From NCBI GenBank assembly GCA_031282245.1, contig JAITEB010000015.1:1-64000 (forward strand): a DNA stretch of 64,000 bases, read 5' to 3'. Origin of the DNA: Oscillospiraceae bacterium (GTDB lineage: Bacteria > Bacillota > Clostridia > Oscillospirales > Ruminococcaceae). This document shows positions 1 through 8,123 of this stretch, piece by piece (the first letter of the stretch is position 1; each line of letters begins with the position of its first letter). Under the pieces are notes generated by a model. That model made no database searches, had not been told where the DNA came from, and worked only from the letters and a program-made list of their open reading frames with translations. The position numbers were made by a program, and so were the translations under genes.

Positions 1-2
1 AA

Positions 3-794
3 ATGGAAATGTTTTCTCTAAAAAATAAAATTGCCCTTGTGACGGGCGCAAGCTACGGCATAGGTTTTGCGATAGCTTCCGCGTTAGCCAGGGCCGGGGC
101 AGCAATAGTATTTAACGACTTAAAGCAGGAATTTGTTGACAGAGGTCTTGCCGCATATAAAAAAGCGGGAATTGAGGCGCACGGCTATGTCTGCGACGTG
201 ACCAGCGAAGCGCAGGTCGCCGCAATGGCGGCGCGGATTGAGAAAGAAGTCGGCGCGATTGACATTCTTGTCAACAACGCCGGCATAATCAAGCGCATTC
301 CCATGACGGAAATGACCGCGGAGGAATTCCGCCAGGTCGTCGATGTGGATTTAAACGCGCCTTTTATTGTCTCGAAGGCGTTTATCCCTTCTATGATAAA
401 AAAGGGCGGCGGCAAGATTATCAACATATGCTCCATGATGAGCGAGCTTGGCCGCGAGACGGTCAGCGCATACGCCGCCGCGAAAGGCGGGCTTAAAATG
501 CTGACGAAAAATATTGCCAGCGAATACGGCGGGTTTAATATACAGTGCAATGGCATAGGCCCCGGCTATATCGAAACGCCCCAGACCGCCCCCCTGCGCG
601 AACGTCAGGCCGACGGCTCCCGTCATCCCTTTGACCAGTTCATCATTGCAAAGACCCCCGCCGCCCGCTGGGGCAAAACTTCCGATTTGGAAGGCCCGGC
701 GGTGTTTTTGGCTTCGCCGGCTTCGGATTTTGTAAACGGGCATATTCTCTATGTTGACGGCGGGATTCTGGCTTATATCGGCAAGCAGCCGTGA
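3..794 (+). CDS. SDR-family oxidoreductase, gluconate 5-dehydrogenase-like
   Basis: Classical short-chain dehydrogenase of 263 residues. Visible motifs: the nucleotide-binding TGASYGIG near residues 15-22, NNAG near 92-95, and a catalytic Ser-Tyr-Lys set (ICSMMS, then YAAAKGG near residues 159-165). The sequence around IVFNDL and IIKRIPM matches gluconate 5-dehydrogenase / 2-deoxy-D-gluconate 3-dehydrogenase members, which interconvert keto-sugar acids with NAD(P). This is cytosolic. An ATG at position 3 and another at 9 are both possible, and the true start could lie left of the window because upstream sequence is missing. A strong terminator follows, so it ends a transcription unit whose other genes are off the edge. 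The exact substrate is inferred from family resemblance only. Confidence 0.85.
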   Translation: MEMFSLKNKIALVTGASYGIGFAIASALARAGAAIVFNDLKQEFVDRGLAAYKKAGIEAHGYVCDVTSEAQVAAMAARIEKEVGAIDILVNNAGIIKRIPMTEMTAEEFRQVVDVDLNAPFIVSKAFIPSMIKKGGGKIINICSMMSELGRETVSAYAAAKGGLKMLTKNIASEYGGFNIQCNGIGPGYIETPQTAPLRERQADGSRHPFDQFIIAKTPAARWGKTSDLEGPAVFLASPASDFVNGHILYVDGGILAYIGKQP

Positions 795-820
795 AATCGC
801 GCAGATTTATCACAAATATG

Positions 821-861
821 AAATAAAAATATCCCCGGTAAAACCGGGGATATTTTTATTT
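821..861 (+). terminator. Rho-independent terminator after the SDR gene
   Basis: Long perfect stem: CCCCGGT (833-839), loop AAA, ACCGGGG (843-849). The stem is extended by an A-rich left flank pairing with the T-rich right flank, so it can work on both strands. Confidence 0.9.
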
Positions 862-953
862 CATCATGGAGTTTTGTCATATTTGTCATAGCTTTTTCGG
901 GACTCTACTATATTGGACTGCCTTTGAATTTATATGACTATAAAACTATTCTC

Positions 954-982
954 TTTACATTTTATTAAAAATGTGCTAATAT
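954..982 (+). promoter_or_regulatory. Sigma-A promoter for the sugar transferase
   Basis: TTTACA (954-959), 17-nt spacer, TAATAT (977-982). It lies about 65 nt upstream of the TTG start at 1046. Confidence 0.6.
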
Positions 983-1045
983 ATACATGTAGCGGGGTTT
1001 TTCTAAGCTATTATAAATAAAATCCAAAAAGGAAGGTGCGGATTT

Positions 1046-2467
1046 TTGAGAAATTCCTTAAGAAAATTTCGGAAATCTCTCTTGCTCGCCTGCAAAGGAC
1101 TGCTTATGGCTCTGCTTACTTTAAGCTTTGTCTATATATGGCGCACTGATTATGTCGAATATGTAAATTACTGGAGAAGCATCGCAAACTATGCGGTAAT
1201 TTTTCTGTATGTGGTTTTGCTTGCGATTTTCACGGTTATTTACAACTCAAATAAGATAGGCATTCTGCGGCTTGCGGAAATTATTTACTCGTTTTTTCTG
1301 ACGCTTTTGCTGACGGATTTTGTGACTTATATTCAGTTCTGGCTGATAGCAAGGGAAGTTTTAAGCCCTCTGCCAATGCTGGAGCTGCTGTTTATTCAGA
1401 TGGCGACCGCCTCAGCAGGAGCATTTTTGATTAACAAGCTGTATTTTTACCTGTATCCGGCGCGGAGAGTCCTGATGATCTGCGCCGACAATGACTCTTC
1501 GGCGGAGCTTATACGCAAAATCAAGCTTAAGAGGGACCGCTATAAAATCTCGGAGCTTATAAACGAGAATCAGGGTTTTGATAAAATCAAAGAATCAATA
1601 GATAAATACGAGTCGGTCATGATTTCTTCCGTCAGCCACAAGCTGCGCAGGAAGATTTTCAGCTATTGCAGTTTTAGCGGCAAAAGGCTGTATATCACGC
1701 CGGATATACAGGATGTTATGATAAAATCCTCCCATAAGACGCAGATTTTTGACACGCCCATGTTCTACTGCAAAAACACTTCGCTTTCAGCGGAGAACGC
1801 TATTATGAAAAGGCTGATTGATATAATTTTCAGTTTGATAGGGCTTGTGTTTTTTGCGCCTTTTATGCTGATTGCGGCAATTTGTATAAAAATCGAAGAC
1901 AAAGGACCGGTTTTTTTCCGGCAGGAAAGGCTGACCCAGAACGGCAAAAAGTTTAAAGTCTACAAGCTGCGCAGTATGTATGTGAACGCGGAAAAGCACA
2001 GCGGCGCAGTGCTTGCCTCCAAAAGAGATCCGCGGATCACAAAAGTCGGCCATATTATAAGAATGCTCCGGCTGGATGAAGTCCCGCAGATTTTCAACAT
2101 ACTTAAAGGGGAAATGTCCATTGTTGGGCCAAGGCCGGAAAGACCGGAAATATCCGCGCTTTATGAGCGGACTATCCCGGAATTCTGTCTGCGGCTGAAC
2201 GTCAAAGCCGGGCTTACCGGCTATGCGCAGATTTACGGCCGGTACAGCACCTCGCCCAAAGACAAGCTTCTGTTGGACTTGATGTATATAGAAAATTACT
2301 CTGTATTGCTGGATTTGCAGCTTATGTTCATGACCATAAAAATCCTGTTCATGCCGGAGAGCAGCGAGGGCATAGACGAGGACGAGAACGCGCAGGACGA
2401 GGAGAAAGAGCCTCCGGCGGGAAATAATCGTAAAAATCCCCGAACCGTCATGAAGAAGCGGATATAA
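1046..2467 (+). CDS. Polyprenyl-phosphate sugar-1-phosphate transferase (exopolysaccharide initiating transferase)
   Basis: 473 residues. Three or four hydrophobic segments fill residues about 12-130. A linker follows, then from about residue 254 the bacterial sugar transferase domain: one more membrane segment after MKRLIDII, the basic KVYKLRSMY stretch, RLDEVPQ, and SIVGPRPERP. These proteins move a sugar phosphate from UDP-sugar to undecaprenyl phosphate at the membrane to start capsule or exopolysaccharide units (WcaJ/WbaP-like). The start is TTG because GGAAGG (1031-1036) sits 9 nt upstream. The C-terminus ends in a charged acidic/basic tail. It stands alone between terminators, with no glycosyltransferase cluster beside it, so the polymer is unknown. 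Confidence 0.88.
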   Translation: MRNSLRKFRKSLLLACKGLLMALLTLSFVYIWRTDYVEYVNYWRSIANYAVIFLYVVLLAIFTVIYNSNKIGILRLAEIIYSFFLTLLLTDFVTYIQFWLIAREVLSPLPMLELLFIQMATASAGAFLINKLYFYLYPARRVLMICADNDSSAELIRKIKLKRDRYKISELINENQGFDKIKESIDKYESVMISSVSHKLRRKIFSYCSFSGKRLYITPDIQDVMIKSSHKTQIFDTPMFYCKNTSLSAENAIMKRLIDIIFSLIGLVFFAPFMLIAAICIKIEDKGPVFFRQERLTQNGKKFKVYKLRSMYVNAEKHSGAVLASKRDPRITKVGHIIRMLRLDEVPQIFNILKGEMSIVGPRPERPEISALYERTIPEFCLRLNVKAGLTGYAQIYGRYSTSPKDKLLLDLMYIENYSVLLDLQLMFMTIKILFMPESSEGIDEDENAQDEEKEPPAGNNRKNPRTVMKKRI

Positions 2468-2492
2468 AGCCGCAGGTTTAGCAAATCTGTAT

Positions 2493-2519
2493 ATATACGG
2501 CTGAAAAAAAGCCGTATAT
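2493..2519 (+). terminator. Hairpin after the sugar transferase
   Basis: ATATACGGC (2493-2501), 9-nt A-rich loop, GCCGTATAT (2511-2519), then a weak T-rich tail. Confidence 0.6.
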
Positions 2520-2571
2520 CTGTTTATACAGCCAAAAAGATTTTTTTGCGAGCGAAAGCCTTAATATTTGT

Positions 2572-2600
2572 TTGACAGTTTAATGATAATTTATTAATAT
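2572..2600 (+). promoter_or_regulatory. Sigma-A promoter for tig-clpP-clpX
   Basis: Perfect TTGACA (2572-2577), 17-nt spacer, TAATAT (2595-2600). A second TATAAT (2609-2614) preceded by TGG may give an alternative extended -10 start. No CIRCE or CtsR heptad repeat was seen here. Confidence 0.7.
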
Positions 2601-2689
2601 AGTTCTGGTATAATTATCATGGATTTTTATGAACAAACGCGAATCGTTTTGATTTGCGTTAACAAATTGTAATTGGAGGAAACGGGTTT

Positions 2690-4045
2690 ATGTCTTTAAC
2701 TTCGGCCAAAAAGGTCGATACTAACAAGTATGAGCTGGAAATCTCAATAGAAGCAAAGGATTTTCAGGAGGCGGTCTTAAAAGAATTCCGCAAACAGTCC
2801 AAAAATATACAGGTCCCCGGATTCAGAAAGGGCAAAGCGCCCCGCCCGATAATCGAAAAAGTATATGGCAGGGAAGTTTTCTGGGATGACGCGGTGAATT
2901 CCCTTTTTCCGAAGGTCTATGAATCCGCAGTGGAAGAAGCGGGGATAAATCCGGTGGACAAGCCCAGCGCGGAAGTAAAAGAAATCGGCGAAGACGGCGC
3001 GAAGCTTCTGGTTTCTGTTGTGGTCACGCCGGAAATCTCCCTGGGCGTATATAAAGGCATTAAGGCCGAGAAAATTGTTCGCGCCGCGGCCGGGAGCGAT
3101 GTTGACGAAGAAATAGCTCGCGTTCAGGAGCGCAACGCAAGGCTTGTTCCAATTGACGATCGACCCGCGGAAGCGGGAGACACGCTGAATATAGATTATC
3201 AGGAGTATGACGGTTCCGACGGGAAGCTTGAGGAGACAGAGCAGGGCGGCGAGCGGGGGCGCGAACTTGTCCTTGACGGCGCGGATGATAACTATAAAAA
3301 AATTAAAGAAAAGCTGACAGGTCATGGCGTCGGCGATGAGTTCGAGTTTGCCGGCACAAAAGACAGGGACGAAGATTTTGAAAAGGCCAAATTCGTCACA
3401 AGAGTTAAAATAAACTCGATCAGCCGGAAAGAACTCCCGGAGCTTGACGACGATTTTGCGAAAGACGTCAGCGAGTTTGATACTTTTGAAGAATACAAAG
3501 AAAGCGTCCGCAAGGAAATTCAGGAACGTTACGACCGCGAAAGCCGGAACAGGTTCGAGCAGGAACTTGACAGATTGCTTGCGGAGCAGGTGGGCGGCGA
3601 AATTCCGGAAGTCATGTACGAAACCGAGGTTGACGGCATAGTTGAGCGCTTCGCCGAGAATGTCAAACAGAGATTTAAAATAGATTTTGAAACCTATATG
3701 AGCTATCTGGGGCTGGAAAAAGAAAAACTCCGCCAGGATTACCGCCCGCAGGCCGAGATAAACGTCAAAACAAGGCTTGCGCTTGACAAAATAGCCGAGA
3801 TTGAACAGATTGAGGCCAGCGAGGACGAGATTGAGGAAGAGTATAAAAATGCGGCGGAGGGATATAATGTAAAAGTCGAAGCTGTAAAGAATGCGATCCC
3901 CGTCAAAGATATTGAGAAAGGCATCAAAAGAAATAAGGCAATAAAAATCATTGTGGACAGCGCGGAACCCGTGGAAATTTCATATGATGATTATATGGAA
4001 AGGCTTGCCAGGGCTGAAACCGTGAATTCGGACGAGGAGCTGTAG
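2690..4045 (+). CDS. tig: Trigger factor, ribosome-associated chaperone and prolyl isomerase
   Basis: 451 residues, the normal length. The N-terminal ribosome-docking region contains the signature VPGFRKGKAPR near residues 43-53. A PPIase (FKBP-like) middle domain follows, then the long helical C-terminal chaperone arms. It binds nascent chains at the ribosome exit. The start is ATG with GGAGG (2675-2679) upstream. It heads the conserved tig-clpP-clpX order, here about 100 nt ahead of clpP. The PPIase region looks divergent (VVIDYQEYD-like tract replaced by LNIDYQEYDGSDG), which is common in clostridial trigger factors. Confidence 0.95.
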   Translation: MSLTSAKKVDTNKYELEISIEAKDFQEAVLKEFRKQSKNIQVPGFRKGKAPRPIIEKVYGREVFWDDAVNSLFPKVYESAVEEAGINPVDKPSAEVKEIGEDGAKLLVSVVVTPEISLGVYKGIKAEKIVRAAAGSDVDEEIARVQERNARLVPIDDRPAEAGDTLNIDYQEYDGSDGKLEETEQGGERGRELVLDGADDNYKKIKEKLTGHGVGDEFEFAGTKDRDEDFEKAKFVTRVKINSISRKELPELDDDFAKDVSEFDTFEEYKESVRKEIQERYDRESRNRFEQELDRLLAEQVGGEIPEVMYETEVDGIVERFAENVKQRFKIDFETYMSYLGLEKEKLRQDYRPQAEINVKTRLALDKIAEIEQIEASEDEIEEEYKNAAEGYNVKVEAVKNAIPVKDIEKGIKRNKAIKIIVDSAEPVEISYDDYMERLARAETVNSDEEL

Positions 4046-4143
4046 GGCGCGAACGCTTATACAAATTTTCCCGGCTTTGAAGAGGCGTTTTCCAGATAAA
4101 AAAACAGATAAAAATTAAAAAATTAAATACTGGAGGTGTTTTT

Positions 4144-4725
4144 ATGGCGCTGGTGCCAACCGTAATAGAACAAACAAACAGGGGAGAGCGCGCTTATGAT
4201 ATTTTTTCGCGCTTGCTCAACGACAGGATTATCATGCTTTCGGACGAAGTGAACGATGTGACGGCCAGCCTGGTTGTGGCGCAGCTGCTCTTTCTGGAAG
4301 GCCAGGACAGCGAAAAAGATATAAATCTTTATATAAACAGTCCCGGCGGTTCCATTTCGGCCGGTTTTGCCATCTATGACACGATGAACTACGTAAAATG
4401 CGACGTTTCCACCATCGGTATGGGAATCTGCGCTTCTATGGGCGCTTTCCTGCTTGCGGCGGGAGAAAAAGGCAAACGTTTTGCTCTGCCGAACTGCGAA
4501 ATCATGATCCACCAGCCCCTCGGCGGGGCGCAGGGGCAGGCGACTGACGTTCAGATTCACGCCGAGCACTTATTGAAAACCAGGGCCAAGCTGAACGCGA
4601 TTTTGGCCGGCGTTACCGGCCAGCCCCTTGAGATTATCCAGAAAGATACAGACAGGGACAATTTTATGACTGCGGAAGACGCTCTTAAATACGGTCTGAT
4701 CGACAGTATTATAAACAAATGCTAG
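4144..4725 (+). CDS. clpP: ATP-dependent Clp protease proteolytic subunit
   Basis: 193 residues, full length. The catalytic triad is intact: Ser98 in CASMG, His123 in MIHQP, Asp172 in TDRD. The oxyanion/strand region NSPGGS lies near 65-70. It forms the tetradecameric protease barrel that works with ClpX. The start is ATG with GGAGGTG about 5 nt upstream. The clpX gene begins about 12 nt after the stop, so the two are co-transcribed. Confidence 0.97.
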   Translation: MALVPTVIEQTNRGERAYDIFSRLLNDRIIMLSDEVNDVTASLVVAQLLFLEGQDSEKDINLYINSPGGSISAGFAIYDTMNYVKCDVSTIGMGICASMGAFLLAAGEKGKRFALPNCEIMIHQPLGGAQGQATDVQIHAEHLLKTRAKLNAILAGVTGQPLEIIQKDTDRDNFMTAEDALKYGLIDSIINKC

Positions 4726-4737
4726 GTTGGTGCTCCT

Positions 4738-6042
4738 GTGATGAAAGATATTGATGTCAGAAATATATTCTGCTCGTTCTGCGGAAAAAAGCAGGAAGAA
4801 GTCAAATGCATGATCCAGGGCACTGGCGCGTTTATCTGCGATGAATGCGTGGATTTGTGCAGGGCTATTGTAAACGAGGACGCAATGTACTCGCGCAAGG
4901 CCGGCGCAAAAGAAGGCCTGAACGCGGAAATCATGAAGCCCCAGGAAATCAAAGAAATCCTTGATGATTATGTTATAGGCCAGGACGAAGCGAAGACCGT
5001 CCTCTCCGTCGCCGTATATAATCACTACAAGCGGATTTATTTTTCCCGGTACAGATCCAATATAGATATACAAAAATCAAACGTGCTTCTGCTTGGCCCA
5101 ACGGGTGTGGGCAAGACTATGCTTGCATCCACTTTGGCGAAGTGTCTTAACGTGCCCTTTGCAATTGCCGACGCGACCACACTGACAGAAGCCGGCTACG
5201 TAGGCGAGGATGTTGAAAATATTCTGCTGCGACTGATACAGGCGGCGGACTTTGATATCGAGAAGGCGGAGCGCGGGATTATTTATATAGACGAGATTGA
5301 CAAAATTGCCCGCAAGAGCGAAAATACGTCTATTACCAGGGACGTCAGCGGCGAAGGCGTTCAGCAGGCTTTGCTGAAAATTCTGGAGGGCACTCTTTCC
5401 AATGTCCCCCCGCAGGGCGGCAGAAAGCACCCGCAGCAGGAATTTATACAGATAGACACGTCTAATATATTATTTATCTGCGGGGGCGCTTTCGACGGTA
5501 TGGAAAAAATTATCGAAAGCCGCGTGAGCAAGTCTTCCCTTGGATTTAACTCCAGCCTTAAAAAAACCGGCAGAGAAAAAGATGATTTGATGTCGCAGAT
5601 TATCCCGCATGATTTAGTAAAATACGGCATTATCCCTGAGCTTGTGGGCAGAATCCCGGTTATCACGACACTGCATTCGCTGGACAGAAACACGCTTATG
5701 CGAATTCTGACCGAACCGCGCAATTCAATTATACAGCAATACGTTGCGCTTTTTGAGATGGACAATGTCAAGCTGGAATTCAGCGAAGACGCGCTTGACG
5801 CGGTTATAGAAAAAGCGTTTGCGAGAAAGATCGGCGCAAGAGGGTTGCGGTCAATTCTTGAGGACGCGCTGGCGGACATTATGTTCAAAACGCCAAGCGA
5901 CTACACGATCGAGTCGATAATAGTCAACCGCGAAACGATAGAGCGCAAAGGCTCGCCCATAATAATACGCAACAACGAGCGCAAGCCGCACAAAATTTCC
6001 CCCAGCCGCGCAGTTATCGGCAGAAAAAATGGCACAATTTAA
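4738..6042 (+). CDS. clpX: ClpX AAA+ unfoldase
   Basis: 434 residues. The N-terminal zinc-binding domain has four cysteines (FCSFCGKK and ICDECVDLC). The AAA+ module has Walker A GPTGVGKT, Walker B IIYIDEID, the GYVGEDVE pore region, and the sensor-2 GARGLR near the C-terminus. It recognises tagged substrates and threads them into ClpP. Two starts abut, GTG at 4738 and ATG at 4741. The only Shine-Dalgarno-like bases (AGGTTGG, 4724-4730) overlap the clpP stop, so the choice is open by one codon. A two-part terminator follows. Confidence 0.96.
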   Translation: MMKDIDVRNIFCSFCGKKQEEVKCMIQGTGAFICDECVDLCRAIVNEDAMYSRKAGAKEGLNAEIMKPQEIKEILDDYVIGQDEAKTVLSVAVYNHYKRIYFSRYRSNIDIQKSNVLLLGPTGVGKTMLASTLAKCLNVPFAIADATTLTEAGYVGEDVENILLRLIQAADFDIEKAERGIIYIDEIDKIARKSENTSITRDVSGEGVQQALLKILEGTLSNVPPQGGRKHPQQEFIQIDTSNILFICGGAFDGMEKIIESRVSKSSLGFNSSLKKTGREKDDLMSQIIPHDLVKYGIIPELVGRIPVITTLHSLDRNTLMRILTEPRNSIIQQYVALFEMDNVKLEFSEDALDAVIEKAFARKIGARGLRSILEDALADIMFKTPSDYTIESIIVNRETIERKGSPIIIRNNERKPHKISPSRAVIGRKNGTI

Positions 6043-6075
6043 AATTGCTTTTTTGAAGAAAATTACAGATCCAGA

Positions 6076-6130
6076 GCGATAGTTTTCGGCTCTTTTTTGA
6101 GCATACTAAAACTGTCGCTTTTTATTTTTA
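6076..6130 (+). terminator. Terminator after clpX
   Basis: Outer stem GCGATAGTTTT (6076-6086) pairs with AAAACTGTCGC (6108-6118). An inner stem GCTC/GAGC lies within. A T-rich tail runs 6119-6130. Confidence 0.85.
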
Positions 6131-6185
6131 TTAACAGCGGCTTATAAAAGGCATATAAACTATGATAATATCAGGAGAAAAACAA

Positions 6186-6419
6186 ATGAAGAGAAAAATA
6201 TATTCTATTATATTGGGCGCGCTGCTGTTGTTTTCACTTACCGCCTGCAATAACTTTGGAAACGACAATCTAAACGAAAGCAGCTCCAGGAGCAATATTA
6301 GCAGTTCCGTCCCAAGCGCCGTAAGCAGCTCTGTAAGCAGCTCTGTAAGCTCTGAGGAGTCGGCTGTCTCAACGCCCCAGCAGTCGTCGTCAAGCCAGCA
6401 AAGCGTATCAATACAATAA
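6186..6419 (+). CDS. Small serine-rich lipoprotein
   Basis: 77 residues from the ATG at 6186, chosen because AGGAG (6173-6177) is 8 nt upstream. The signal peptide ends in the lipobox LTAC, so the mature protein would be diacylglyceryl-anchored outside the membrane. The rest is almost only Ser, Val, Asn, Gln and Glu, low-complexity and probably disordered. Part of it is encoded by a 12-bp tandem repeat (6321-6353). I recognise no domain. It may be a surface tether or a decaying remnant. The lipobox and ribosome site make it a credible gene. Confidence 0.6.
   Translation: MKRKIYSIILGALLLFSLTACNNFGNDNLNESSSRSNISSSVPSAVSSSVSSSVSSEESAVSTPQQSSSSQQSVSIQ
6321..6353 (+). repeat. 12-bp tandem repeat inside the small lipoprotein gene
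   Basis: GTAAGCAGCTCT occurs at 6321-6332 and 6333-6344, followed by a partial copy at 6345-6353. It encodes Val-Ser-Ser-Ser units. The unit keeps the reading frame, so copy-number change would lengthen or shorten the linker without a frameshift. Confidence 0.8.
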
Positions 6420-6474
6420 GCGTTTTTATAAAAGCCGAATCGACCGACAAGATCGGAGAGCTTTATCAACGCGG

Positions 6475-6536
6475 CTGACCAATAGATTTGGTCAGAGAAT
6501 TAAGCGCAGAATTAAAATTATTTTTAATTCTGCGCT
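6475..6536. terminator. Two hairpins between convergent genes
   Basis: CTGACCAA (6475-6482) pairs with TTGGTCAG (6488-6495). Next, AGCGCAGAATTAAAA (6503-6517) pairs with TTTTAATTCTGCGCT (6522-6536), a 15-bp perfect stem. The second serves the lipoprotein gene on the plus strand and the transporter on the minus strand. Confidence 0.8.
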
Positions 6537-6560
6537 TTGTTTTCCCGTAAAAATTCAGCT

Positions 6561-7964
6561 TCAGTACGGCCTTGAAAGAGCTTTCTCCGCTTCTTCCCGG
6601 GAGATTTCCCCCGCGTTGCAGCGCATCATAACAGCCACATCTTTGCTGTAAAGCTTGTAGCCGAAAATAAGCATCAGCAGCGAAACGGCGCCGGAGATCA
6701 GCGGTATAAGCGTGTACATGATCCATATCCATTCGAGCGTCCGCGGGGTCTGAACGGCGTTTTGCCCCTCTGCAAAGCCGACCATGCCAAGCATGAACAT
6801 GCCCGCCGCGCCGGAAATCGCGGCTGTAAGCTTTGCGGTGAAAGTCTGGATGGAGAACGCCACGCCCTGCGCGCGTTCGCCGGTTTTATAGTTGCCGTAT
6901 TCGGCGCAGTCGGCGGTGAACATGACCAGAAGCACGCCGGCAGTGCCGACAAAACCGGCTCTGATTATGCATATTGTCATAAACAGCGCTTTGTTTTCGT
7001 ATCCCGCAAAATAAGCGACGACGCCAAGCGCAAGGTTAACGGCGCCGCAGAAAATATAAATAGTCCGCTTGTCAATCTTCTTGACAAGCTGCTGGGCAAT
7101 AATAATAGAAACAAACAGGGGCAGAGCTGAAATGATTCCTATAATGCTGATCCATTCCTGCCCGCCAAGGCAATAGATCGCCAGATAGTTTGACACAGCC
7201 CCCGACGTGCTGGTAATTGAAGAAACTATACAAGCCGCGCTGAATATAAGCAGGGGCTTATTTTTAAAAAGATAATTGACAAGATCGCGAAGTTTTGGGG
7301 ATTTTTGCTCTTCTTCCGCCACAAAGTAGCGTTCCTTTGCCTTGTAGCCGATTGGAAGCATGGTGATTATCCCAAAAACCGACATGATAATAACAGTGGC
7401 GGTCCAGCCGATTGACGGGTACATCAAAGGCAAAATAATAATGACAATAAGGCCGCCAACAAACGAGAAAAAATTTTTTAGCATATAAAGCCAGTCGCGT
7501 TCACGTATGTTGTCTGTCATGGAAGTGGCCACAGCGAAAATCGGCACATCGCATATAGTATAGCTTGTGTCCCACAGTGCGTAACCTACCGTGATCCAGA
7601 TGGCTTTTATCTGAATGCTGACATTTATAGGGACGGCAAAAAGAAAGATACTTGCGGCGGGGATCAGGAAAGTTGACAGGCGAAGCCAGGGGAGGTATTT
7701 GCCTTTTTTAAGTTTCGCTTTATCGACTATTACTCCAAAAATAGGGTCATTGATAGCGTCCCAGACTTTGGCGACCATGAATATTGCCCCAACCACAGCC
7801 GCCGGTATTCCCATGTCGGTCATATACAATTGCAGGAAGCTGGTGATCAGTATATAAAATATCAGCTGTCCAAAAAAATAAAGGCCATAAGAAAAGCGTT
7901 CGCCGAAACCGGTTCTGTAATTTATTTTTTGTTTATTTTTTGGCGCCTCCTGTTGCGTTTCCAT
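6561..7964 (-). CDS. GPH-family sugar:cation symporter (MelB-like)
   Basis: 467 residues with about 12 membrane segments. The N-terminus (GFGERFSYGLYFFGQ) and the loop with VWDAINDPIFGVIVDK match glycoside-pentoside-hexuronide:cation symporters, which import glycosides with Na+ or H+. I set the start at the second ATG (7964). The first ATG, 15 nt earlier, is itself part of the GGAGGAG ribosome site, which sits 6 nt before the second. It lies downstream of the beta-mannosidase on the same strand, so its cargo is probably a beta-mannoside or manno-oligosaccharide. The specificity is inferred from that neighbour only. Confidence 0.88.
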   Translation of the reverse strand: METQQEAPKNKQKINYRTGFGERFSYGLYFFGQLIFYILITSFLQLYMTDMGIPAAVVGAIFMVAKVWDAINDPIFGVIVDKAKLKKGKYLPWLRLSTFLIPAASIFLFAVPINVSIQIKAIWITVGYALWDTSYTICDVPIFAVATSMTDNIRERDWLYMLKNFFSFVGGLIVIIILPLMYPSIGWTATVIIMSVFGIITMLPIGYKAKERYFVAEEEQKSPKLRDLVNYLFKNKPLLIFSAACIVSSITSTSGAVSNYLAIYCLGGQEWISIIGIISALPLFVSIIIAQQLVKKIDKRTIYIFCGAVNLALGVVAYFAGYENKALFMTICIIRAGFVGTAGVLLVMFTADCAEYGNYKTGERAQGVAFSIQTFTAKLTAAISGAAGMFMLGMVGFAEGQNAVQTPRTLEWIWIMYTLIPLISGAVSLLMLIFGYKLYSKDVAVMMRCNAGEISREEAEKALSRPY

Positions 7965-8058
7965 GAGATTCTCCTCCATGTGAATTTAATAATTAAAAAA
8001 ACTGTTTATGCCCCGCAATTTTTATCATAGCAAAAGGCATAAAAATAATATATTAAAA

Positions 8059-8084
8059 TTATAATATTTATATAAATATTATAA
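8059..8084. repeat. 26-bp perfect AT palindrome between beta-mannosidase and symporter
   Basis: Perfect palindrome centred at 8071/8072 with half-sites ATATTTA and TAAATAT separated by TA. The same half-sites occur at 10738-10760 in front of the divergent AraC regulator. It may be an operator or only an AT-rich coincidence. Confidence 0.4.
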
Positions 8085-8123
8085 AACAAAAAGTGATATC
8101 AGAATTTTGACATTGCGCATGAT

